From contig NZ_OCND01000004.1 of the NCBI RefSeq assembly GCF_900215535.1, positions 62,001 through 126,000 of the forward strand: a stretch of DNA of 64,000 nucleotides, given 5' to 3'. Both the position numbers and the translations under genes were made by a program. Each line of letters begins with the position of its first letter. Position 1 is the stretch's first letter. Below, in pieces: positions 40,450 through 48,017 of the stretch. Source of the DNA: Pseudoxanthomonas wuyuanensis. GTDB taxonomy: Bacteria > Pseudomonadota > Gammaproteobacteria > Xanthomonadales > Xanthomonadaceae. The notes under the pieces are model-generated. The model saw nothing but the letters and a program-made list of their open reading frames with translations, searched no databases and was not told the origin of the DNA.

Positions 40450-40628
40450 GATGAGCTCCCTGATTTTGCTGGGGATTTCTGTCCCGGCCACATGATGCAC
40501 CTGCCGACCGGCCGCGGATGCGGCCAGCGCGCCGCGTGTTCAGCGCACGGCCGGCTTGCCAGCCCGCCGCGCAATCCCGTATCATTCGCGCCCTCGCACC
40601 GGCCGTTCTGCCGCACCGCGAAAAACCT

Positions 40629-40704
40629 GGCCGGGTAGCTCAGTTGGTAGAGCAAGGGATTGAAAATCCCTGTGTCGGGGGTTCGATTCCCTCCCCGGCC
40701 ACCA
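40629..40704 (+). tRNA. tRNA-Phe (GAA)
   Basis: The 76-nt cloverleaf has acceptor stem GGCCGGG/CCCGGCC, TAGCTCAGTTGGTAGAGC D-arm, anticodon GAA at 40662-40664 in an 11-nt-typical ATTGAAAAT loop context, and GGTTCGATTCC T-arm. The CCA end is encoded. Confidence 0.98.
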
Positions 40705-40726
40705 TTGGAATCAATGCTTTAGATGA

Positions 40727-40749
40727 AAAGCACCGAAAGGTGCTTTTTT
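40727..40749 (+). terminator. Terminator after tRNA-Phe
   Basis: AAAGCACC and GGTGCTTT pair around a GAAA tetraloop and run into a T tract. It lies 22 nt past the tRNA end. Confidence 0.93.
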
Positions 40750-40760
40750 GTTGTCCGGCA

Positions 40761-41552
40761 GCCTGCGTAGGATGCGGTGAGCAAAGCGAACCGCATCGTT
40801 CACGAGTCCCAGAACCAGCGCAGCGTGTCGTTTCCTTGCATCCAAGACGCGAACGATGCGGTGCGTCTACGGCTTACCGCATCCTACGGTTCTGCCACGC
40901 CGAGCCTGCCTGGGATGCGGTGAGCAAAGCGAACCGCATCGACCGCGAATCCCAGAGCCGGCGCAGCGTGTCGTTCCCTTGCATCCAAGACGCGAACGAT
41001 GCGGTGCGCCTGCGGCTTACCGCATCCTACGGTTCTGCCACGCCGGGCCTGCGTAGATCGATGCGGTGAGCAAAGCGAACCGCATCGATCGCGAATCCCA
41101 GAGCCGGCGCAGCGTATCGTTTCCTTGCATCCAAGACGCGAACGATGCGGTGCGCCTGCGGCTTACCGCATCCTACGGTTCTCCTCGCCGAGCCTGCGTA
41201 GGATGCGGTGAGCAAAGCGAACCGCATCGATCGCGTATCCCAGAACCGGCGCAGCATGTCGTTCCTTGCATCCAAGACGCGAACGATGCGGTGCGCCTGC
41301 GGCTTACCGCATCCTACGGTTCTGCCACGCCGGGCCTGCGTAGGATGCGGTGAGCAAAGCGAACCGCATCGTTCACGAGTCCCAGAGCAGATGCGGAGTG
41401 TCGTTCCCGTGCATCCAAGACGCGAACGATGCGATGCGCCTGCGGCTTACCGTATCCTACGGTTCTGCCACGCCGGGCCTGCGTAGGATGCGGTGAGCAA
41501 AGCGAACCGCATCGATCGCGAATCCCGCAAGCGCAGCGTCGTTTCCTTACGT
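40761..41552. repeat. Tandem array of five 143-bp repeats plus a partial sixth
   Basis: Units begin at 40761, 40904, 41047, 41192, 41334 and 41477 (spacing 142-145 bp); the sixth is cut short near 41552. Each holds two hairpins, GATGCGGT-GAGCAAAGCGA-ACCGCATC and GATGCGGT-GCGCCTGCGGCTT-ACCGCATC, separated by a conserved spacer (CAGCGTGTCGTTTCCTTGCA). Units differ by scattered substitutions, so the array is not brand new. The short open frames in it repeat with the unit and are not genes. Single hairpins of the same family lie at 13970-14173. Confidence 0.95.
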
Positions 41553-41969
41553 TTGCGCTGCCCTGCCCTCCGGAACGGCGGCGGTAGAACGCTGCCCCGA
41601 GGCGGAGAATGCAATCGGTGCATTCGGTACGGCTATCCGCAGCAATGTGCCGAAGGCGATGTCCGCCAGGGCCTGACCGGCGTTGCCACGGTTGGCGGAG
41701 GACTCCGTCGCCAACGTGTGCTGATAGCTATGCGCCCATTCGGCAAGCAGCGCGATGCCCTGGGCGCGCTTGGCGACGGTTTGCGTGCGTATCGAACTTG
41801 GCCCCACGTCGGCCAGGATGCTGACCTTCCATTCGGTGCCCATCGGCGAAACGATGGCAAGGCAGTTGCCGATGAAATCCAGTGCGATGGCGGTGGGTTC
41901 CCCTTGGCGTGCCGGTGCTATCTCCCGCCAATTGAAACCGTGCGGGAGAGGTTTGTTCTTGCGGGGCAT
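41547..41969 (-). CDS. Hypothetical protein next to the tandem repeats
   Basis: This 140-residue predicted soluble protein opens PRKNKPLPHGFNWREIAPARQ and has a mid region SILADVGPSSIRTQTVAKRAQGIALLAEWAHSYQ. I recognise no family. A GGAG ribosome-binding site 7 nt before the ATG and normal residue composition support it as a gene. Its C-terminal end abuts the truncated last repeat unit, and the last residues are low-complexity (STAAVPEGRAAQT), so the 3' end may have been altered by repeat insertion. The surrounding DNA is less GC-rich than the neighbours, which could indicate transfer. Confidence 0.55.
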   Translation of the reverse strand: MPRKNKPLPHGFNWREIAPARQGEPTAIALDFIGNCLAIVSPMGTEWKVSILADVGPSSIRTQTVAKRAQGIALLAEWAHSYQHTLATESSANRGNAGQALADIAFGTLLRIAVPNAPIAFSASGQRSTAAVPEGRAAQT

Positions 41970-42214
41970 CGGATGCTCCAGTGACTGCTTTCCGATGCGT
42001 ATTTCAGCCTATCGACCATGAATCTAATGTTTTGCGCAGGCTTCATCTTTTTGACAGCTTGGTCGCGGTTGCATTCACGAACGCGAACATTCACGCGTTT
42101 ACCTTGCCCATTCGCCATCGATGCGAGCCGCACCAATGATTGGCCCGAATCGGCACCCGGATCCGTCGCGCAACGAGAACCCGGCTTATGCACGGCAGAT
42201 GAATGCCGCAATGA

Positions 42215-43069
42215 TTATTCCTCTTGCGCCGCTTCCCTGCCCTGCTGGCGGATGATCGCTTCCTGCCGCGCGTCCTCGATGGCGTGGCGGACGCTTTCCA
42301 CATCCACGCGCGAGGTGTCGGGTACGAACTTTCCGGTCAGTACGGTGTCCGGCTGCAAGGCGCCGGCTTCGTAAAGCGCCCACATTTCCTCGCCGTACCA
42401 GGTGTCCAGCAACTCCGGCGCAAAGCGGCCCAGACGCGCGGTCAGCGCGTTGACATCGCGCAACAGCAGGCGCCGGCTGGCATTGTTGCCCGCCGCGCTG
42501 ACCACCTGCGGGAAGTCGATGATCACCGGCCCCTCGTCGGCCACCAGCACGTTGTACTCGGACAGATCGCCGTGGATCAGTCCGGCGCACAGCATCTTCA
42601 CCACTTCGCGCACCAGGAAGCGGTGGAAGTCGCGCGCCTGCTGCGCCGACAGCTCCACTTCGCCCAGCCGCGGCGCGGAATGGCCGGCGGCATCGGTCAC
42701 CAGTTCCATCACCAGCACGCCATGGAAATAACCGAACGGTTCCGGCACGCGCACGCCGGCGTCGCGCAACTGGTACAGCGCATCCACCTCGGCGTTCTTC
42801 CAGGCCACTTCCTGCTGCTTGCGGCCGTAGCGGGTGGCCTTGCCGATCGCGCGCGCTTCGCGGCTGCCGCGCACCTTGCGGCCTTCCTGGTACAGCGTGC
42901 GCTGCTGGAAGCTGCGCTGCGCCATGTCCTTGTACACCTTGGCGCAGCGCACTTCGCCGCCGCCATGCACCACATAGACCGAGGCTTCCTTGCCGCTTTT
43001 CAGCGGGCGCAGCACCCGGTCGATCACGCCGTCGTCGATCAGCGCCTGCAATCCGTTGGGGGTCTTCAT
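42215..43069 (-). CDS. RIO-type serine/threonine protein kinase
   Basis: This 284-residue kinase has the RIO1-like fold. ATP-binding SGKEASVYVV lies near residue 25 with lysine in CAKVYKD, catalytic loop HGDLSEYNVLV near residue 166, and metal-binding IIDFPQ. Bacterial homologues such as PA4780-type kinases are widespread in gammaproteobacteria; their substrates are largely unknown. It is divergent from the S4 pseudouridine synthase gene with about 100 nt between starts. Confidence 0.92.
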   Translation of the reverse strand: MKTPNGLQALIDDGVIDRVLRPLKSGKEASVYVVHGGGEVRCAKVYKDMAQRSFQQRTLYQEGRKVRGSREARAIGKATRYGRKQQEVAWKNAEVDALYQLRDAGVRVPEPFGYFHGVLVMELVTDAAGHSAPRLGEVELSAQQARDFHRFLVREVVKMLCAGLIHGDLSEYNVLVADEGPVIIDFPQVVSAAGNNASRRLLLRDVNALTARLGRFAPELLDTWYGEEMWALYEAGALQPDTVLTGKFVPDTSRVDVESVRHAIEDARQEAIIRQQGREAAQEE

Positions 43070-43167
43070 GATGTCCTGAGCGGGGGGAATGGTTGCCAGA
43101 GGCGCGTTTTACGGCCGTCGCGCCCGGCTATCTTTACACTAGGCGCCCTTCGGCACCGAATTATTTC

Positions 43168-43878
43168 ATGTCCCCGCCCGTCCGCCTTGCCAGAATCGTC
43201 GCCGAAATGACCGGCTGCTCCCGCGCCGAAGCCGAGCAGTACATCCAGGGCGGCTGGGTCCGCGTGGATGGACAGACCGAGGAACTGCCGCAGCGGCTGA
43301 TCGATGGCGAGCGGGTCGACATCGACCCACAGGCGCAGCTGGAGGCCATCGAACCGGCCACGCTGCTGCTGCACAAGCCAGAGGGCACGGCCTGGCAGGA
43401 CGCCGTGGCGCTGGCGGTGCCTGCCAATCACACCGCCGATGACGCCTCCGGCGTGCGCCCGCTGAAGCGGCATTTGCAGCGGCTGACCCCATTGATGCCG
43501 CTGGATGCCGAGGCCAGCGGGCTGATGGTGCTGAGCCAGGATGGCCGCGTGCTGCGCCGGCTGGGCGAGGACTATGCGCACATCGAACAGGAGTTCGTCG
43601 TCGAAGTCAGCGGCGCCACCGGGCCGTACACGCTGGGCAGGCTCAGCCACGGCGGCACCTACCAGGGCCGTGAGCTGGCGCCGTGCAAGGTCAGCTGGCA
43701 GAACGAGGTGCGGCTGAGGTTTGCGATAAAGAACGTCCAGCCGGGCGAGTTGCAGTACCGCTGCCAGCAGGCAGGGCTGGCCGTGGTGGCGATGCGCCGG
43801 TTGCGCATCGGCCGGGTGCCGCTGAGCAGGCTGCCGGTGGGCCAATGGCGCTACCTGCCGGTGGAAGCGCGGTTCTGA
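43168..43878 (+). CDS. S4-domain rRNA pseudouridine synthase (RsuA/RluF-like)
   Basis: This 236-residue protein has an N-terminal S4 RNA-binding domain (ARIVAEMTGCSRAEAEQYIQGGWVRVDG, about residues 8-40) and a pseudouridine synthase domain. The catalytic Asp is expected in MPLDAEASGLMVLSQD, where the usual RLDxxTxGL is changed to PLDAEASGL; Arg and Thr of the motif are missing but the Asp remains. The C-terminus VVAMRRLRIGRVPLSRLPVGQWR is typical. The modified rRNA site cannot be assigned. ATG 43168 is chosen because the S4 domain follows directly. Confidence 0.85.
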   Translation: MSPPVRLARIVAEMTGCSRAEAEQYIQGGWVRVDGQTEELPQRLIDGERVDIDPQAQLEAIEPATLLLHKPEGTAWQDAVALAVPANHTADDASGVRPLKRHLQRLTPLMPLDAEASGLMVLSQDGRVLRRLGEDYAHIEQEFVVEVSGATGPYTLGRLSHGGTYQGRELAPCKVSWQNEVRLRFAIKNVQPGELQYRCQQAGLAVVAMRRLRIGRVPLSRLPVGQWRYLPVEARF

Positions 43879-44199
43879 GCACGCAACCGGCTCTCTCTGC
43901 TGTAGAGCCGCATCAGCCGCGATGGAGCTTTACCGGTAGTTTGTCCCGACCCACGTCGCTTCTACCGCCCAGCCGCCGTTGGCTGCGATTGTCCACAACC
44001 GGTGTGGATGGTTGCCGCACAAAGATGTGGATAACCCTTCGCGACGCCCGTGGGACAAAGCTGTCAAGCGGTCTGGCCATAATTTCGCCACATTGATTTG
44101 CGCATTGCGATCATCGCCAACTCCTGGCGATATCGCTCGACGCCGCGGCATGCCGCGGCGCGGCTTGATATGGCGATGGTTCCGGCTTAGATTTTCTCT
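43879..44199. other. Intergenic region without a gene
   Basis: This stretch holds a decayed REP-like element near 43905-43965 (GCCGCATCAGCCGCGATGGA with a loosely inverted partner) and otherwise nothing recognisable. The right edge carries the promoter region and operator of the LacI-type regulator. Confidence 0.6.
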
Positions 44200-44217
44200 T
44201 CTGACAGCGCTGTCAGA
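44200..44217. promoter_or_regulatory. LacI-family operator upstream of the regulator gene
   Basis: TCTGACAGCGCTGTCAGA is a perfect 18-bp palindrome with central CG, the classic LacI/PurR-type operator shape. It lies 43 nt before the regulator start, fitting autoregulation. A near-identical site precedes the GH3 gene at 50689-50702. Confidence 0.85.
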
Positions 44218-44260
44218 TTGATGAGTGGTCAGCATACCCCTGTGGGAGGGGGCAAGCAGC

Positions 44261-45271
44261 ATGCGCGTACGCATAGAGGATGTGGCCAAGGCCGCCGGCG
44301 TGTCGATGAAGACGGTGTCGCGCGTGCTCAACAACGAGCCGACAGTCAAGGACGAGACCCGCGCCCGCGTGCAGGCCGTGGCCAAGTCGATGAACTACCG
44401 GCCCGATCCCTCGGCGCGCAGTCTGGCCGGCCGCAAGTCGTACCTGGTCGCCCTGCTCTATGACAATCCATCGGCCAACTACCTGATGGAAATCCTGATG
44501 GGCGTGGTGGAAGCCTGCCAGGAATACCACTATGGCCTGGTCGTGCAGCCGCTGAACTATCACAGCCCGGATTTCCTGCAGAGCGTGGAGTCGCTGGTCA
44601 CTTTCTCCAAACTGGACGGACTGATCCTGACCCCGCCCATTACCGACAGCGTGGCCCTGCTGGATCGCCTGGATGCGCTGGGCATGCCCTATGCCTGCGT
44701 ATCGCCGAAGAATCGCGAAGGCGGCATCGGCGTGACCCTGGACGAGCATGACGCGGTCTGCGACATGATCGAACACCTGGCATCGCTGGGACATACCCGC
44801 ATCGCCCATATCAAGGGCCACCCCGCCCACGGCGCCAGCGAATGGCGGCTGGCCGGCTACCGCAGCGGTCTGCGGCGGGCCGGGCTGCGCTACGAGCCGG
44901 AGTTGGTCATCGACGGGGAATTCTCGTTCGATTCCGGTGTCAGCGCCGCCCGCCAGTTGCTGGATCTGGAACGGCCGCCCACCGCCATCTTTGCCGCCAA
45001 CGACGACATGGCGGCCGGTGCGATGAGCGTGGCGCATTCGCGCGGGCTTTCGATTCCCGGCGATCTGTCGGTCTGCGGCTTCGACAACACGCCGATGTCG
45101 CGGCAGATCTTTCCCGCCCTGACCACCGTGCATCAACCCACCCAGGAAATGGGCAGGCTGGCGACGGGGGAACTGCTGAAGACCATCAAGGATCCCGCAT
45201 CCGGACAGATGCTGCGCATGCCCTACGCGCTGCAGTTGCGGCAATCGACCGGCCCCGCGCCGCGCAGGTAG
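44261..45271 (+). CDS. LacI family transcriptional regulator (beta-glucoside utilisation)
   Basis: This 336-residue regulator has a LacI helix-turn-helix (IEDVAKAAGVSMKTVSRVLNNEPTV, residues 4-28), the hinge helix SARSLAGRKS, and a periplasmic-binding-type sugar domain (AIFAANDDMAAGAMSVA, VCGFDNTPMSRQIFPALTTV). ATG 44261 is preceded by GGGAGGGGG at good distance; a GTG at 44225 is in frame but poorly placed. The operators before this gene and before the GH3 gene suggest it represses itself and the glycoside locus. The effector is probably a glucose-type sugar or beta-glucoside. Confidence 0.93.
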   Translation: MRVRIEDVAKAAGVSMKTVSRVLNNEPTVKDETRARVQAVAKSMNYRPDPSARSLAGRKSYLVALLYDNPSANYLMEILMGVVEACQEYHYGLVVQPLNYHSPDFLQSVESLVTFSKLDGLILTPPITDSVALLDRLDALGMPYACVSPKNREGGIGVTLDEHDAVCDMIEHLASLGHTRIAHIKGHPAHGASEWRLAGYRSGLRRAGLRYEPELVIDGEFSFDSGVSAARQLLDLERPPTAIFAANDDMAAGAMSVAHSRGLSIPGDLSVCGFDNTPMSRQIFPALTTVHQPTQEMGRLATGELLKTIKDPASGQMLRMPYALQLRQSTGPAPRR

Positions 45272-45351
45272 CGCTGCCGCGTTTTCGCGCGCGAAGCCAT
45301 GCACTACGGTCGCGGCTTGCATCGTTCCTACAGGCAGCCGGATAGCGCGTA

Positions 45352-46087
45352 GGGCAGGCCCTGGCCTGAGGTCTCCCCACTTTTTTGAAAGCCAGTCTTA
45401 CCCGTTGACCCCCATTGGGCTGTTGAAATCACCGAAAGAGGGTTCTTCCTTTCAAGTGTGGGGGGAACATCTATGTGGAATCCGGTGACCAGGGCAGTGC
45501 GGGACACGCCGTAAACACCCGCTGTGCGGGGCCGGCCCGCCATCGCAGATGGCGGGCGTTCGGCTACGCGCGAAGCGGTGCTTCGCAAGCGCTTGCCTCA
45601 CCCCTGTGGGCTCTTCCGCGGCATCCCTGCCGCGGACGGTCCCGCACCGCCCTGACCACCGGATTCTCGGCACTTGGTCGGCGCTCAAAGAAGGGCATTC
45701 CGAAGTCGCGAATCTGCCAACTTGCGAAAGGCGACGGCCGGCGGGCTGGGGGTGCGCAGAGCAGGCCACGATGGCCTGCGGCCCGACGTAAAGACACGAG
45801 GTCGTCAGGAGGGCGGAGCACCCCCAGCCTGACGGCCGGCGGCTCTTTCCGGAGCCGAACTCGCCGAAACCGAGCGCTTCGGAGTGAGCGAAGAAACCTG
45901 AAAAAGGAAGATTCAGAGGGATTTTGCTTTGGGCTGTTATGACGCCAGGTGCCGTGCAAGTCCTCCCCTCACCTCTCTTTCAGATGTTTTAACCGCCCAA
46001 TGGGGGGTCAAGGGGAGAAGCAAACGCAACGTCAACTGATTGAATCTCTCAAAGAATTTGTGGGGAGACCTCAGGCCCTGGCCCGCC
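45352..46087. mobile_element. Dispersed multi-hairpin element, long copy with terminal inverted repeats
   Basis: Ends at 45352-45380 and 46060-46087 are inverted copies matching at 25 of 28 positions (inner edge CTGAGGTCTCCCCAC). The left half (about 45381-45700) is about 80-90% alike by eye to the element at 56585-56996. It carries four hairpins: GCCCGCCATC-GCA-GATGGCGGGC, GCGAAGC-GGT-GCTTCGC, the palindrome GCAAGCGCTTGC, and CCGCGGCAT/TGCCGCGG. The right half holds more inverted repeats, including a CCCAATGGGGGTCAA arm facing its partner near the left end. No transposase gene is present. Confidence 0.78.
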
Positions 46088-46192
46088 ATTGCCATCTTAG
46101 AGGCGACTCCACCAATTATCGAAACCACCCCACACCTTGCGGCGGCCAGGCCGGTTGAACGAGACGCACCGGCGGCGGGCAAGCCATGGAGC

Positions 46193-46217
46193 GGCGGGCC
46201 GGGGCCCGCCCTACGCC
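46193..46217. repeat. GGCGGGCC..GGCCCGCC palindrome at the symporter 3' end
   Basis: GGCGGGCCGGGGCCCGCCCTAC lies just past the 3' end of the symporter gene. It shares its arms with the outer part of the terminal repeats described at 56585-56996 and with the palindrome at 12762-12784. Confidence 0.6.
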
Positions 46218-46246
46218 GTTGAGGCGTCCTTCTCTACCCACGACTC

Positions 46247-47809
46247 CTACCAGAACACCGTATACAGCGCGGTCAGCACCGCGATGACGGCCAATGCGCC
46301 GATGTTGAAGACGCCAGTGGTGCGGAAGCTGACATCGTCGGTGCGGATCAGATCGCTTTCGCGGCGGTTGCGCGACAGCAGCGACACCACGATGCCCAGC
46401 GCCAGCGCCGCCAGGAACACCAGGCCGACCCGGTTGATGAACGGCATCGCCGGCAACCCCAGCTTCATCACGATCGACAGCACGAACGAACCGATCGCCG
46501 CCGCCAGCGCACCGGCCTCGTTGGAGCGCTTCCAGAACAATCCCAGCAGGAAGATCGCCACGATGCCCGGCGTGAAGAAGCCGGAGAATTCCTGGATGAA
46601 CTGGAACGCCTGGTCGAAGCTGCCCAGCAGCGGCCGCGCGGTCAGCACTGCCACCGCCATCGCCGCCACCGCGACGATGCGGCCGACGCGCACGATCCGC
46701 GCCTGGCTGGCCTGCGGCCGCGCACGGGCGTAGAAGTCCAGCGTGAAGATGGTCGAGATGGAGTTGCTCATCGAGGCCAGCGAAGAAACGATGGCCGCAA
46801 TCAGCGCCGCGAATACCAGGCCCAGGATGCCGGTGGGCAGCAGGCCCATCATGGTCGGGTAGGCCGCGTCCGGACGCTGCAGATCCGGCGCCAGCATCAC
46901 CGCGGCCAGGCCCGGCACCACCACGATGACCGGCATCAGCAGTTTGAGGAAGGCGGCGAACAGCACGCCCTTCTGCGCCTCGGCGATGTCCTTGGCCGCC
47001 AGCGCTCGCTGGATGATGTACTGGTTGAAGCCCCAGTAGCTGATGTTCATCACCCACATGCCGCCCAGCAGCACGCCCAGCCCCGGCAGATCCTTGTAGA
47101 ACGGATTGTCCGGCGAAAGGATCATGTGGAAATGCTCCGGCTGTTCCTTCAGCAGGCGGGTGAAGCCGGCGATGATGCCACCGCCATCGGAGATCTGGTT
47201 GAGGGTGATGCCCACCAGCAGAAAACCGCCCAGCACCAACAGGCCGACCTGCACCACGTCGGTCAGCGCCACCGCCTTCAGGCCGCCGTAGATCTGGTAG
47301 GCCAACGCGAACGCCGCCAGCGCCACCATCGCCGTGATCTGGTCCATGCCGGTCAGCTGCGCGATGGCCAGCGAACCCAGCCACAGGATCGAAGTCAGGT
47401 TGACGAAGACGTACAACGCCAGCCAGAACACCGCCATCAGCAGGCGGATACGCGATCCGAAACGCTCCTGCAGGAACTGCGGCATCGTGTAGATGCGGTT
47501 GCGCAGGAACACCGGCAGGAAGTACTTGGCCACCAGCAGCAGCGTCAGCGCCGCCATCCACTCGTAGGACGCGATGGCCAGCCCCAGCGCATAGCCGGAG
47601 CCGGACATGCCGATGACCTGTTCGGCGGAGATATTGGCGGCGATCAGCGAAGCGCCGATGGCCCACCATGGCAGCGCCCTGCCGGCCAGGAAGTAGTCCC
47701 TGGCGTCCTTGCGGTGGCCGGCCTTCTCGCGCGAAACCCATTGCGCCAGGATGAAGATGCCGGCCAGGTAGACCAGCACGATGCCGGTATCGAGTGCGGA
47801 CAGACCCAT
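46247..47809 (-). CDS. SSS-family sodium/sugar symporter
   Basis: This 520-residue inner-membrane protein belongs to the solute:sodium symporter family of the SGLT type. It has about 14 membrane helices, ARDYFLAGRALPWWAIGASLIAANISAEQVIGMSG near the N-terminus, and SYWGFNQYIIQRALAAKDIAEAQKG in the centre, the hallmark of sugar members. It lies 208 nt downstream of the GH3 gene on the same strand, so both are probably read from the operator-controlled promoter at 50.7 kb. Glucose or another beta-glucan breakdown product is the likely cargo. Confidence 0.93.
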   Translation of the reverse strand: MGLSALDTGIVLVYLAGIFILAQWVSREKAGHRKDARDYFLAGRALPWWAIGASLIAANISAEQVIGMSGSGYALGLAIASYEWMAALTLLLVAKYFLPVFLRNRIYTMPQFLQERFGSRIRLLMAVFWLALYVFVNLTSILWLGSLAIAQLTGMDQITAMVALAAFALAYQIYGGLKAVALTDVVQVGLLVLGGFLLVGITLNQISDGGGIIAGFTRLLKEQPEHFHMILSPDNPFYKDLPGLGVLLGGMWVMNISYWGFNQYIIQRALAAKDIAEAQKGVLFAAFLKLLMPVIVVVPGLAAVMLAPDLQRPDAAYPTMMGLLPTGILGLVFAALIAAIVSSLASMSNSISTIFTLDFYARARPQASQARIVRVGRIVAVAAMAVAVLTARPLLGSFDQAFQFIQEFSGFFTPGIVAIFLLGLFWKRSNEAGALAAAIGSFVLSIVMKLGLPAMPFINRVGLVFLAALALGIVVSLLSRNRRESDLIRTDDVSFRTTGVFNIGALAVIAVLTALYTVFW

Positions 47810-48017
47810 AGAACGAATCCTGTTGATGAAGAGGAACAGGCAGCCGGTTCAACGCCGCCAGGATGATGCGGTATTGCGGGTCAGAAGCCGATGGCGCTGC
47901 CGCGCCGGGCCAACCGCCGCTGCCGCACGACAGCGGCGGCGGCGGTCGCCGCGACGAAGCGCTTCGGCTTGTCCCCTTGCAGCGTTGGCACCGTTCCGAA
48001 CGTCGGCAGCACCGGCG

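Noticed and set aside
40856-41486. Short open frames inside the tandem repeats
   Set aside because: They repeat with the unit, translate the hairpins, and lack start signals.
40761-41552. CRISPR array
   Set aside because: Units are similar along their whole 143-bp length with no unique spacers, and no cas gene is in the window.
40629-42214. Genomic island inserted at tRNA-Phe
   Set aside because: No integrase, no duplicated tRNA end and only one small unknown gene follow; repeats alone do not show an island.
45328-45959. Short open frames inside the multi-hairpin element
   Set aside because: The translations follow hairpin sequence on both strands and recur in every copy; they are not supported as proteins.
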